Origin: Halictus rubicundus
Lineage: Eukaryota > Arthropoda > Insecta > Hymenoptera > Halictidae
Assembly (NCBI RefSeq): GCF_050948215.1
Contig: NW_027488594.1
Location: 1,146,752 to 1,210,751, forward strand
Reading direction: 5' to 3'
Length of the DNA stretch: 64,000 nt
The first letter of the stretch is position 1. The number at the start of each line of letters is the position of its first letter. A model generated the notes under the pieces. The model ran no database searches. It was not told the DNA's origin and was given only the letters and a program-made list of their open reading frames with translations. This document shows, piece by piece, positions 43,301-56,819 of this stretch. A program made the translations under genes and the position numbers.

Positions 43301-44850
43301 TAGGATAGAGGATAGGATAGGATAGAGGATAGGATAGGATAGAGGATAGGATAGGATAGAGGATAGGATACGATAGAGGATAGGATACGATAGAGGATAG
43401 GATAGGATAGAGGGTCCGATATACGATTTAATAGGATAGAGGATAGGATACGATAAAGGATAGGATAGGATAGGATAGAGAATAGGATATAGGATTGGAT
43501 AGGATAGCGGATAGGATAGGATAGAGGATTGGACAGGATAGGGGATAGGATACGATAGAGGATAGGATAGGATAGAGAATAGGATATAGGATTGGATAGG
43601 AAAGAGGATAGAATAGGATAGAGGATAGGATAGGATAGAGGATAGGATATGATACAGGATAGGATAGGATAGAGGATAGGATAGGATAGAGGATAGGATA
43701 GGATACAGGATAGGATAGGATAGAGGATACGATAGGATAGAGAATAGGATGGGATAGAGGATAGGATAGGATAGAGGATAGGATAGGATAGAGGATAGGA
43801 TAGGATAGAAGATAGGATAGGATGGAGGATAGGATGGGATAGAGGATATGATAAAATAGAAGATAGGATAGGATAGAGGATAGGATAGGATGGAGGATAG
43901 GATGGGATAGAGGATATTATATAATAGAAGATAGGATAGGATAGAGGATAGGATAGAGGATAGGATAGAGGATATCGTAGGATAGAGGATAGGATAGGAT
44001 AGAGGATGGGATAGGATAGAGGATAGGATAGGGTAGAGGATACGATTAGATAGAGGAATGGGATAGGATAGAGGATAGGATACGATAGAGGATGGGATAG
44101 GATAGAGGATAGGATAGGATATAGGATAGGATAGGACAGAGGGTAGGATATAGGATAGGATAGGACAGAGGGTAGGATATAGGATAGGATAGGACAGAGG
44201 GTAGGATAGGACAGAGGATAGGATAGGATAGAGGATAGGATAGGATAGAGGATAGGACAGGATAGAGTATAGGATAGGATAGGGAATAGGATAGGATTGA
44301 GGATAGGATAGGATAGAGGATAGGATAGGATAGAGGATAGGATAGGATAGAAGATAGGATAGGATGGAGGATAGGATGGGATAGAGGATATGATAAAATA
44401 GAAGATAGGATAGGATAGAGGATAGGATAGGATGGAGGATAGGATGGGATAGAGGATATTATATAATAGAAGATAGGATAGGATAGAGGATAGGATAGAG
44501 GATAGGATAGAGGATATCGTAGGATAGAGGATAGGATAGGATAGAGGATGGGATAGGATAGAGGATAGGATAGGGTAGAGGATACGATTAGATAGAGGAA
44601 TGGGATAGGATAGAGGATAGGATACGATAGAGGATGGGATAGGATAGAGGATAGGATAGGATATAGGATAGGATAGGACAGAGGGTAGGATATAGGATAG
44701 GATAGGACAGAGGGTAGGATATAGGATAGGATAGGACAGAGGGTAGGATAGGACAGAGGATAGGATAGGATAGAGGATAGGATAGGATAGAGGATAGGAC
44801 AGGATAGAGTATAGGATAGGATAGGGAATAGGATAGGATTGAGGATAGGA
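37370..44850. repeat. Satellite with 2.17-kb and about 1.66-kb higher-order units
   Basis: GGGAACAGG lies at 37,744, 39,912, 41,528 and 43,194, with spacings of 2,168, 1,616 and 1,666 bp. From about 42,150 the GATGGGATAGAGG / GATAAAATAG block appears with GAAGATAGG starts at 42,152, 43,808 and 44,350. The last two are only 542 bp apart, a short tandem duplication. The marker GATACGATATAGGATTTAAT recurs every few hundred bases. No gene is present. Confidence 0.8.
42478..42550. repeat. 29-bp unit cluster, three copies
   Basis: Unit starts are 42,478, 42,507 and 42,536. Similar three-copy clusters lie near 44,120, 44,670, 46,676, 56,320, 56,866 and 61,505. Confidence 0.85.
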
Positions 44851-47268
44851 GAGTATAGAGGATAGGATAGGATAGAGGATACGATATTATAGAGGACAGG
44901 ATAGGATAGAGGATAGGATAGGATAGAGGCTAGGATAGAATTGAGGATAGGATAGGATAGAGGCTAGGATAGGATTGAGGATACGATAGGATAGATGATA
45001 CTATAGGAAAGAGGACAGGATATGATAGTGGATACGATATTATAGAGGATAGGATAGGATTGTGGATTGGATAGGATAGAGGATAGGTTAGGACAGGATA
45101 GATGATAGGATAGGAGATTGGAAAGGATAGAGGATATTATAGGATACAGGATAGGATAGGATTGCGGATAGGATAGGATAGACTATAGGATAGGATTGAG
45201 GATAGGACAGGGTTGAGGATAGGATAGGATAGATGATATTATAGGATAGAGGATAGGATAGTATACAAGATAGGATATGATAGAGGATAGGTAAGGATAG
45301 AGGATAGGATAGCTTACAGGATAGGATAGGATTGAGGATAAAATTGGTTAGAGGATAGGATAGGATAGATGATATGATACGATAGGATAGAGAATACGAT
45401 AGGATCGGATAGAGGATACGATAGGATAGAGGATAGGATAAGATAGATGATAGGATAGGATAGAGGACAGGATAGAGGATAGGATCGGATAGAGGATAGG
45501 ATAGAGGATAGGATAGGGGATAGGATAGGATAGAGGATAGGATAGGATATAGAATAGGATAGAGGATAGGATAGGATAGAGGATAGGATAGGATAGAGGA
45601 TAGGATAGGATAGAGGATAGGATAGGATAGAGGATAGGATAGGATAGAGGATAGGATAGGATAGAGGATAGGATAGGATAGAGGATAGGATAGGATAGAG
45701 GATAGGATAGGATAGAGGATAGGATAGGATAGAGGATAGGATAGGATAGAGGATAGGATAGGATAGAGGATAGGATAGGATAGAGGATACGATATAGGAA
45801 ATAATAGGATAGAGGATAGGATACGATAGAGGATACGATAGGATAGAGGATAGGATAGGATAGAGAATAGGATAGGATAGAGGAAAGGATAGGATAGAGG
45901 ATAGGATAGGATAGAGGATAGGATAGGATAGAGGATAGGATAGGATAGAGAATAGGATACGATAGAGGATAGGATAGGATAGAGGATAGGATAGGATAGA
46001 GGATAGGATAGGATAGAGGATGGGATAGGATAGAGGATAGGATAGGATGGAGGATAGGATAGGATAGAGAATAGGACAGGATAGAGGATAGGATAGGATA
46101 GAGGATAGGATAGGATAGAGGATAGGATAGGATAGAGGATAGGATAGGATAGAGGATAATATAGGATAGAGGATAGGATAGGATAGAGGATAGGATAGGA
46201 TAGAGGATAGGATAGGATAGAGGATAGGATACGATAGAGGATAGGATAGGATTGAGGATACGATATAGGATTTAATAGGATAGAGGATAGGATACGATAA
46301 AGGATAGGATAGGATAGAGGATAGGATATAGGATTGGATAGGATAGCGGATAGGATAGGATAGGGGATTGGATAGGATAGAGAATAGGATATAGGATTGG
46401 ATAGGATAGAGGATAGAATAGGATAGAGGATAGGATAGGATAGAGGATAGGATATGATACAGGATAGGATAGGATAGAGTATAGGATAGGATAGAGGATA
46501 GGATAGGATAGAGGATAGGATAGGATAGAGGATAGGATAGGATAGAGGATGGGATAGGATAGAGGATGGGATAGGATAGAGGATAATGTAGGATAGAGGA
46601 TAGGATAGGATGGAGGATAGGATACGATAGAGGATAGGATAGGATAGAGGATAGGATAGGATATAGGATAGGATAGGACAGAGGGTAGGATATAGGATAG
46701 GATAGGACAGAGGGTAGGATATAGGATAGGATAGGACAGAGGGTAGGATAGGACAGAGGATAGGATAGGATAGAGGATAGGATAGGATAGAGGATAGGAC
46801 AGGATAGAGTATAGGATAGGATAGGGAATAGGATAGGATTGAGGATAGGATAGGATAGAGGATAGGATAGGATAGAGGATAGGATAGGATAGAAGATAGG
46901 ATAGGATGGAGGATAGGATGGGATAGAGGATATGATAAAATAGAAGATAGGATAGGATAGAGGATAGGATAGGATGGAGGATAGGATGGGATAGAGGATA
47001 TTATATAATAGAAGATAGGATAGGATAGAGGATAGGATAGAGGATAGGATAGAGGATATCGTAGGATAGAGGATAGGATAGGATAGAGGATGGGATAGGA
47101 TAGAGGATATCGTAGGATAGAGGATAGGATAGGATAGAGGATGGGATAGGATAGAGGATAGGATAGGGTAGAGGATACGATTAGATAGAGGAATGGGATA
47201 GGATAGAGGATAGGATACGATAGAGGATGGGATAGGATAGAGGATAGGATAGGATATAGGATAGGATA

Positions 47269-47370
47269 GGACAGAGGGTAGGATATAGGATAGGATAGGA
47301 CAGAGGGTAGGATATAGGATAGGATAGGACAGAGGGTAGGATATAGGATAGGATAGGACAGAGGGTAGGA
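47269..47370. repeat. 29-bp unit cluster, four copies
   Basis: Unit starts are 47,269, 47,298, 47,327 and 47,356. The paralogous cluster at 46,676 has three units, so one unit was gained here or lost there after the 2.6-kb duplication. Confidence 0.85.
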
Positions 47371-48183
47371 TAGGACAGAGGATAGGATAGGATAGAGGAT
47401 AGGATAGGATAGAGGATAGGACAGGATAGAGTATAGGATAGGATAGGGAATAGGATAGGATTGAGGATAGGAGAGTATAGAGGATAGGATAGGATAGAGG
47501 ATACGATATTATAGAGGACAGGATAGGATAGAGGATAGGATAGGATAGAGGCTAGGATAGAATTGAGGATAGGATAGGATAGAGGCTAGGATAGGATTGA
47601 GGATACGATAGGATAGATGATACTATAGGAAAGAGGACAGGATATGATAGTGGATACGATATTATAGAGGATAGGATAGGATTGTGGATTGGATAGGATA
47701 GAGGATAGGTTAGGACAGGATAGATGATAGGATAGGAGATTGGAAAGGATAGAGGATATTATAGGATACAGGATAGGATAGGATTGCGGATAGGATAGGA
47801 TAGACTATAGGATAGGATTGAGGATAGGACAGGGTTGAGGATAGGATAGGATAGATGATATTATAGGATAGAGGATAGGATAGTATACAAGATAGGATAT
47901 GATAGAGGATAGGTAAGGATAGAGGATAGGATAGCTTACAGGATAGGATAGGATTGAGGATAAAATTGGTTAGAGGATAGGATAGGATAGATGATATGAT
48001 ACGATAGGATAGAGAATACGATAGGATCGGATAGAGGATACGATAGGATAGAGGATAGGATAAGATAGATGATAGGATAGGATAGAGGACAGGATAGAGG
48101 ATAGGATCGGATAGAGGATAGGATAGAGGATAGGATAGGGGATAGGATAGGATAGAGGATAGGATAGGATATAGAATAGGATA

Positions 48184-48424
48184 GAGGATAGGATAGGATA
48201 GAGGATAGGATAGGATAGAGGATAGGATAGGATAGAGGATAGGATAGGATAGAGGATAGGATAGGATAGAGGATAGGATAGGATAGAGGATAGGATAGGA
48301 TAGAGGATAGGATAGGATAGAGGATAGGATAGGATAGAGGATAGGATAGGATAGAGGATAGGATAGGATAGAGGATAGGATAGGATAGAGGATAGGATAG
48401 GATAGAGGATAGGATAGGATAGAG
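48184..48424. repeat. Run of about 14 perfect 17-bp monomers
   Basis: GGATAGGATAGAGGATA is repeated without visible substitution across about 240 bp, and the run is ended by GATACGATATAGGAAATAAT. It is the clearest reference stretch for the consensus monomer. Sister runs before the same end marker lie at about 45,563-45,785, 57,752-57,942 and 62,389-62,581. Confidence 0.9.
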
Positions 48425-51400
48425 GATACGATATAGGAAATAATAGGATAGAGGATAGGATACGATAGAGGATACGATAGGATAGAGGATAGGATAGGAT
48501 AGAGAATAGGATAGGATAGAGGAAAGGATAGGATAGAGGATAGGATAGGATAGAGGATAGGATAGGATAGAGGATAGGATAGGATAGAGAATAGGATACG
48601 ATAGAGGATAGGATAGGATAGAGGATAGGATAGGATAGAGGATAGGATAGGATAGAGGATGGGATAGGATAGAGGATAGGATAGGATGGAGGATAGGATA
48701 GGATAGAGAATAGGACAGGATAGAGGATAGGATAGGATAGAGGATAGGATAGGATAGAGGATAGGATAGGATAGAGGATAGGATAGGATAGAGGATAATA
48801 TAGGATAGAGGATAGGATAGGATAGAGGATAGGATAGGATAGAGGATAGGATAGGATAGAGGATAGGATACGATAGAGGATAGGATAGGATTGAGGATAC
48901 GATATAGGATTTAATAGGATAGAGGATAGGATACGATAAAGGATAGGATAGGATAGAGGATAGGATATAGGATTGGATAGGATAGCGGATAGGATAGGAT
49001 AGGGGATTGGATAGGATAGAGAATAGGATATAGGATTGGATAGGATAGAGGATAGAATAGGATAGAGGATAGGATAGGATAGAGGATAGGATAGAGGATA
49101 GGATATGATACAGGATAGGATAGGATAGAGTATAGGATAGGATAGAGGATAGGATAGGATAGAGGATAGGATAGGATAGAGGATAGGATAGGATAGAGGA
49201 TGGGATAGGATAGAGGATGGGATAGGATAGAGGATAATGTAGGATAGAGGATAGGATAGGATGGAGGATAGGATACGATAGAGGATAGGATAGGGTAGAG
49301 GATAGGATAGGATTGAGGATAGGATAGGATAGAGGATAGGATAGGATAGAGGATAGGATAGGATAGGATAGGATAGAGGATGGGATAGGATAGAGGATAA
49401 TATAGGATAGAGGATAGGATAGGATGGAGGATAGGATACGATAGAGGATAGGATAGGATAGAGGATAGGATAGGATTGAGGATAGGATAGGATAGAGGAT
49501 AGGATAGGATAGAGGATAGGATAGGATAGAGGATAGGATAGGATAGAGGATATGATACGATAGAGGATAGCATAGGATAGAGGATACGATATAGGATTTA
49601 ATAGGATAGAGGATGGGATAGGATAGAGGATAATATAGGATAGAGGATAGGATAGGATGGAGGATAGGATACGATAGAGGATAGGATAGGATAGAGGATA
49701 GGATAGGATTGAGGATAGGATAGGATAGAGGATAGGATACGATAGAGGATACGATAGGATAGAGGATAGGATAGGATAGAGAATAGGATAGGATAGAGGA
49801 AAGGATAGGATAGAGGATAGGATAGGATAGAGGATAGGATAGGATAGAGGATAGGATAGGATAGAGGATACGATATAGGATTTAATAGGATAGAGGATAG
49901 GATACGATAGAGGATACGATAGGATAGAGGATAGGATAGGATAGAGAATAGGATAGGATAGAGGAAAGGATAGGATAGAGGATAGGATAGGATAGAGGAT
50001 AGGATAGGATAGAGGATGGGATATGATAGAGGATAATATAGGATAGAGGATAGGATAGGATATAGGATAGGATAGGATAGAGGATAGGATAGGATAGAGG
50101 ATAGGATAGGATAGAGAATAGGATAGGATAGAGGATAGGATAGGATAGAGGATAGGATAGGATAGAGGATAGGATAGGATAGAGGATAGGATAGGATAGA
50201 GGATAGGATAGGATAGAGGATAGGATAGGATAGAGGATACGATATAGGATTTAATAGGATAGAGGATAGGATACGATAGAGGATACGATAGGATAGAGGA
50301 TAGGATAGGATAGAGAATAGGATAGGATAGAGGAAAGGATAGGATAGAGGATAGGATAGGATAGAGGATAGGATAGGATAGAGGATGGGATATGATAGAG
50401 GATAATATAGGATAGAGGATAGGATAGAGGATAGGATAGGATAGAGGATAGGATAGGATAGAGGATAGGATAGGATAGAGGATAGGATAGGATAGAGGAT
50501 AGGATAGGATAGAGGATAGGATAGGATAGAGGATAGGATAGGATAGAGGATAGGATAGGATAGAGGATAGGATAGGATAGAGGATAGGATAGGATAGAGG
50601 ATAGGATAGGATAGAGGATACGATAGAGGATAGGATACGATAGAGGATAGGATAGGATAGAGGATAGGAGAGGATAGAGAATAGGATACGATAGAGGATA
50701 GGATAGGATAGAGGATAGGATAGGATAGAGGATAGGATAGGATAGAGGATGGGATAGGATAGAGGATAGGATAGGATAGAGGATAGGATAGGATAGAGAA
50801 TAGGATAGGATAGAGGATAGGATAGGATAGAGGATAGGATAGGATAGAGGATAGGATAGGATAGAGGATAGGATAGGATAGAGGATAGGATAGGATAGAG
50901 GATAATATAGGATAGAGGATAGGATAGGATAGAGGATAGGATAGGATAGAGGATAGGATAGGATAGAGGATAGGATCCGATAGAGGATAGGATAGGATAG
51001 AGGATAGGATAGGATATAGGATAGGATAGGATAGAGGATAGGATAGGATAGAGGATAGGATAGGATAGAGGATAGGATAGGATATAGGATAGGATAGGAT
51101 AGAGGATAGGATAGGATAGAGGATAGGATAGGATAGAGGATACGATATAGGATTTAATAGGATAGAGGATAGGATACGATAGAGGATACGATAGGATAGA
51201 GGATAATATAGGATAGAGGATAGGATAGGATAGAGGATGGGATAGGATAGAGGATAATATAGGATAGAGGATAGGATAGGATAGAGGATAGGATAGGATA
51301 GGGGATGGGATATGATAGAGGATAATATAGGATAGAGGATAGGATAGGATATAGGATAGGATAGGATAGAGGATAGGATATGATAGAGGATAGGATAGGA

Positions 51401-54400
51401 TAGAGGATAGGATAGGATAGAGGATAGGATAGGATAGAGGATAGGATAGTATAGAGGATAGGATAGGATAGAGGATAGGATAGGATAGAGGATAGGATAG
51501 GATAGAGGATAGGATAGGATAGAGGATAGGATAGGATAGAGGATACGAGATAGGATTTAATAGGATAGAGGATAGGATACGATAAAGGATAGGATAGGAT
51601 AGAGGATAGGATATAGGATTGGATAGGATAGCGGATAGAATAGGATAGGTTATTGGATAGGATAGAGAATAGGATATAGGATTGGATAGGATAGAGGATA
51701 GAATAGGATAGAGGATAGGATAGGATAGAGGATAGGATATGATACAGGATAGGATAGGATAGAGGATAGGATAGGATAGGATAGGATAGAGGATAGGATA
51801 TGATAGAGGATAGGATAGGATAGAGGATAGGATAGGATAGAGAATAGGATGGGATAGAGGATAGGATAGGATACAGGATAGGATAGGATAGAGGATAGGA
51901 TAGGATAGAGGATGGGATAGGATAGAGGATAGGATAGGATAGAGGATAGGATAGGATAGAGGATAGGATAGGATATAGGATAGGATAGGATAGAGGATAG
52001 GATAGGATAGAGGATAGGATAGGATAGAGAATAGGATACGATAGAGGATAGGATAGGATAGAGGATAGGATAGGATAGAGGATAGGATAGGATAGAGGAT
52101 GGGATAGGATAGAGGATAGGACAGGATAGAGGATAGGATAGGATAGAGAATAGGATAGGATAGACGATAGGATAGGATAGAGGATAGGATAGGATATAGG
52201 ATAGGATAGGATAGAGGATAGGATAGGATAGAGGATAGGATAGGATAGAGGATACGATATAGGATTTAATAGGATAGAGGATAGGATACGATAGAGGATA
52301 CGATAGGATAGAGGATAATATAGGATAGAGGATAGGATAGGATAGAGGATGGGATAGGATAGAGGATAATATAGGATAGAGGATAGGATAGGATAGAGGA
52401 TAGGATAGGATAGGGGATGGGATATGATAGAGGATAATATAGGATAGAGGATAGGATAGGATATAGGATAGGATAGGATAGAGGATAGGATATGATAGAG
52501 GATAGGATAGGATAGAGGATAGGATAGGATAGAGGATAGGATAGGATAGAGGATAGGATAGTATAGAGGATAGGATAGGATAGAGGATAGGATAGGATAG
52601 AGGATAGGATAGGATAGAGGATAGGATAGGATAGAGGATAGGATAGGATAGAGGATACGAGATAGGATTTAATAGGATAGAGGATAGGATACGATAAAGG
52701 ATAGGATAGGATAGAGGATAGGATATAGGATTGGATAGGATAGCGGATAGAATAGGATAGGTTATTGGATAGGATAGAGAATAGGATATAGGATTGGATA
52801 GGATAGAGGATAGAATAGGATAGAGGATAGGATAGGATAGAGGATAGGATATGATACAGGATAGGATAGGATAGAGGATAGGATAGGATAGGATAGGATA
52901 GAGGATAGGATATGATAGAGGATAGGATAGGATAGAGGATAGGATAGGATAGAGAATAGGATGGGATAGAGGATAGGATAGGATACAGGATAGGATAGGA
53001 TAGAGGATAGGATAGGATAGAGGATGGGATAGGATAGAGGATAGGATAGGATAGAGGATAGGATAGGATAGAGGATAGGATAGGATATAGGATAGGATAG
53101 GATAGAGGATAGGATAGGATAGAGGATAGGATAGGATAGAGAATAGGATACGATAGAGGATAGGATAGGATAGAGGATAGGATAGGATAGAGGATAGGAT
53201 AGGATAGAGGATGGGATAGGATAGAGGATAGGACAGGATAGAGGATAGGATAGGATAGAGAATAGGATAGGATAGACGATAGGATAGGATAGAGGATAGG
53301 ATAGGATAGAGGATAGGATAGGATAGAGGATAGGATAGGATAGAGGATAATATAGGATAGAGGATAGGATAGGATAGAGGATAGGATAGGATAGAGGATA
53401 GGATCCGATAGAGGATAGGATAGGATAGAGGATACGATATAGGATTTAATAGGATAGAGGATAGGATACGATAAAGGATAGGATAGGATAGAGGATAGGA
53501 TATAGGATTGGATAGGATAGCGGATAGGATAGGATAGGGGATTGGATAGGATAGAGAATAGGATATAGGATTGGATAGGATTGAGGATAGAATAGGATAG
53601 AGGATAGGATAGTATAGAGGATAGGATAGGATAGAGGATAGGATAGGATAGAGGATAGGATAGGATCGAGGATAATATAGGATAGAGGATAGGATAGGGT
53701 AGAGGATAGGATAGGATAGAGGATAGGATAGGATAGAGGATAGGATCCGATAGAGGATAGGATAGGATAGAGGATACGATATAGGATTTAATAGGATAGA
53801 GGATAGGATACGATAAAGGATAGGATAGGATAGAGGATAGGATATAGGATTGGATAGGATAGCGGATAGGATAGGATAGGGGATTGGATAGGATAGAGAA
53901 TAGGATATAGGATTGGATAGGATAGAGGATAGAATAGGATAGAGGATAGGATAGGATAGAGGATAGGATAGGATAGAGGATAGGATAGGATAGAGGATAG
54001 GATAGGATAGAGGATAGGATAGGATAGAGGATAGGATAGGATAGAGGATAGGATAGGATAGAGGATAGGATAGGATAGAGGATAGGATAGGATAGAGGAT
54101 AGGATAGGATAGAGGATAGGATAGGATAGAGGATAGGATAGGATAGAGGATAGGATAGGATAGAGGATACGATATAGGATTTAATAGGATAGAGGATAGG
54201 ATACGATAGAGGATACGATAGGATAGAGGATAGGATAGGATTGAGAATAGGATAGGATAGAGGAAAGGATAGGATAGAGGATAGGATAGGATAGAGGATA
54301 GGATAGGATAGAGGATGGGATATGATAGAGGATAATATAGGATAGAGGATAGGATAGGATATAGGATAGGATAGGATAGAGGATAGGATAGGATAGAGGA

Positions 54401-56819
54401 TAGGATAGGATAGAGGATTGGATAGGATAGAGGTTAGGATAGGATAGAGGATAGGATAGGATAGAGGATAGGATAGGATAGAGGATAGGATAGGATAGAG
54501 GATAGGATAGGATAGAGGATAGGATAGGATAGAGGATAGGATAGGATAGAGGATAGGATAGGATAGAGGATAGGATAGGATAGAGGATAGGATACGATAG
54601 AGGATAAGGATAGGATAGAGGAGAGAATAGGATAGAGGATACGATAGAGGATAGGATACGATAGAGGATAGGATAGGATAGAGGATAGGATAGGATAGAG
54701 AATAGGATACGATAGAGGATAGGATATTATAGAGGATAGGATAGGATAGAGGATAGGATAGGATAGAGGATGGGATAGGATAGAGGATAGGATAGGATAG
54801 AGGATAGGATAGGATAGAGAATAGGATAGGATAGAGGATAGGATAGGATAGAGGATAGGATAGGATAGAGGATAGGATAGGATAGAGGATAGGATAGGAT
54901 AGAGGATAGGGTAGGATAGAGGATAATATAGGATAGAGGATAGGATAGGATAGAGGATAGGATAGGATAGAGGATAGGATAGGATAGAGGATAAGATAGG
55001 ATAGAGGATAGGATAGGATAGAGGATAGGATAGGATAGAGGATAGGATAGGATAGAGGATAGGATAGGATAGAGGATAGGATAGGATAGAGGATAGGATA
55101 GGATAGAGGATAGGATAGGATAGAGGATAGGATAGTATAGAGGATAGGATAGGATAGAGGATAGGATAGGATAGAGGATAGGATAGGATAGAGGATAGGA
55201 TACGATAGAGGATAAGGATAGGATAGAGGATAGGATAGGATAGAGGATAGGATAGGATAGAGAATAGGATAGGATAGAGGATAGGATAGGATTGAGGATA
55301 GGATAGGATAGAGGATAGGATAGGATAGAGGATAGGATAGGATAGAGGATAGGATAGGATAGAGGATAGGATAGGGAACAGGATAGGATAGGATAGAGGA
55401 TAGGATAGGATAGAGAATAGGATGGGATAGAGGATAGGATAGGATAGAGGATAGTATAGGATAGAGGATAGGATAGGATAGAGGATAGGATAGGATAGAG
55501 GATAGGATAGGATAGAGGATAGGATAGGATAGAGGATAGGATAGGATAGAGGATAGGATACGATAGAGGATAGGATACGATAGAGGATAGGATAGGATAG
55601 AGGGTCCGATATACGATTTAATAGGATAGAGGATAGGATACGATAAAGGATAGGATAGGATAGGATAGAGAATAGGATATAGGATTGGATAGGATAGCGG
55701 ATAGGATAGGATAGAGGATTGGACAGGATAGGGGATAGGATACGATAGAGGATAGGATAGGATAGAGAATAGGATATAGGATTGGATAGGAAAGAGGATA
55801 GAATAGGATAGAGGATAGGATAGGATAGAGGATAGGATATGATACAGGATAGGATAGGATAGAGGATAGGATAGGATAGAGGATAGGATAGGATACAGGA
55901 TAGGATAGGATAGAGGATAGGATAGGATAGAGAATAGGATGGGATAGAGGATAGGATAGGATAGAGGATAGGATAGGATAGAGGATAGGATAGGATAGAA
56001 GATAGGATAGGATGGAGGATAGGATGGGATAGAGGATATGATAAAATAGAAGATAGGATAGGATAGAGGATAGGATAGGATGGAGGATAGGATGGGATAG
56101 AGGATATTATATAATAGAAGATAGGATAGGATAGAGGATAGGATAGAGGATAGGATAGAGGATATCGTAGGATAGAGGATAGGATAGGATAGAGGATGGG
56201 ATAGGATAGAGGATAGGATAGGGTAGAGGATACGATTAGATAGAGGAATGGGATAGGATAGAGGATAGGATACGATAGAGGATGGGATAGGATAGAGGAT
56301 AGGATAGGATATAGGATAGGATAGGACAGAGGGTAGGATATAGGATAGGATAGGACAGAGGGTAGGATATAGGATAGGATAGGACAGAGGGTAGGATAGG
56401 ACAGAGGATAGGATAGGATAGAGGATAGGATAGGATAGAGGATAGGACAGGATAGAGTATAGGATAGGATAGGGAATAGGATAGGATTGAGGATAGGATA
56501 GGATAGAGGATAGGATAGGATAGAGGATAGGATAGGATAGAAGATAGGATAGGATGGAGGATAGGATGGGATAGAGGATATGATAAAATAGAAGATAGGA
56601 TAGGATAGAGGATAGGATAGGATGGAGGATAGGATGGGATAGAGGATATTATATAATAGAAGATAGGATAGGATAGAGGATAGGATAGAGGATAGGATAG
56701 AGGATATCGTAGGATAGAGGATAGGATAGGATAGAGGATGGGATAGGATAGAGGATAGGATAGGGTAGAGGATACGATTAGATAGAGGAATGGGATAGGA
56801 TAGAGGATAGGATACGATA

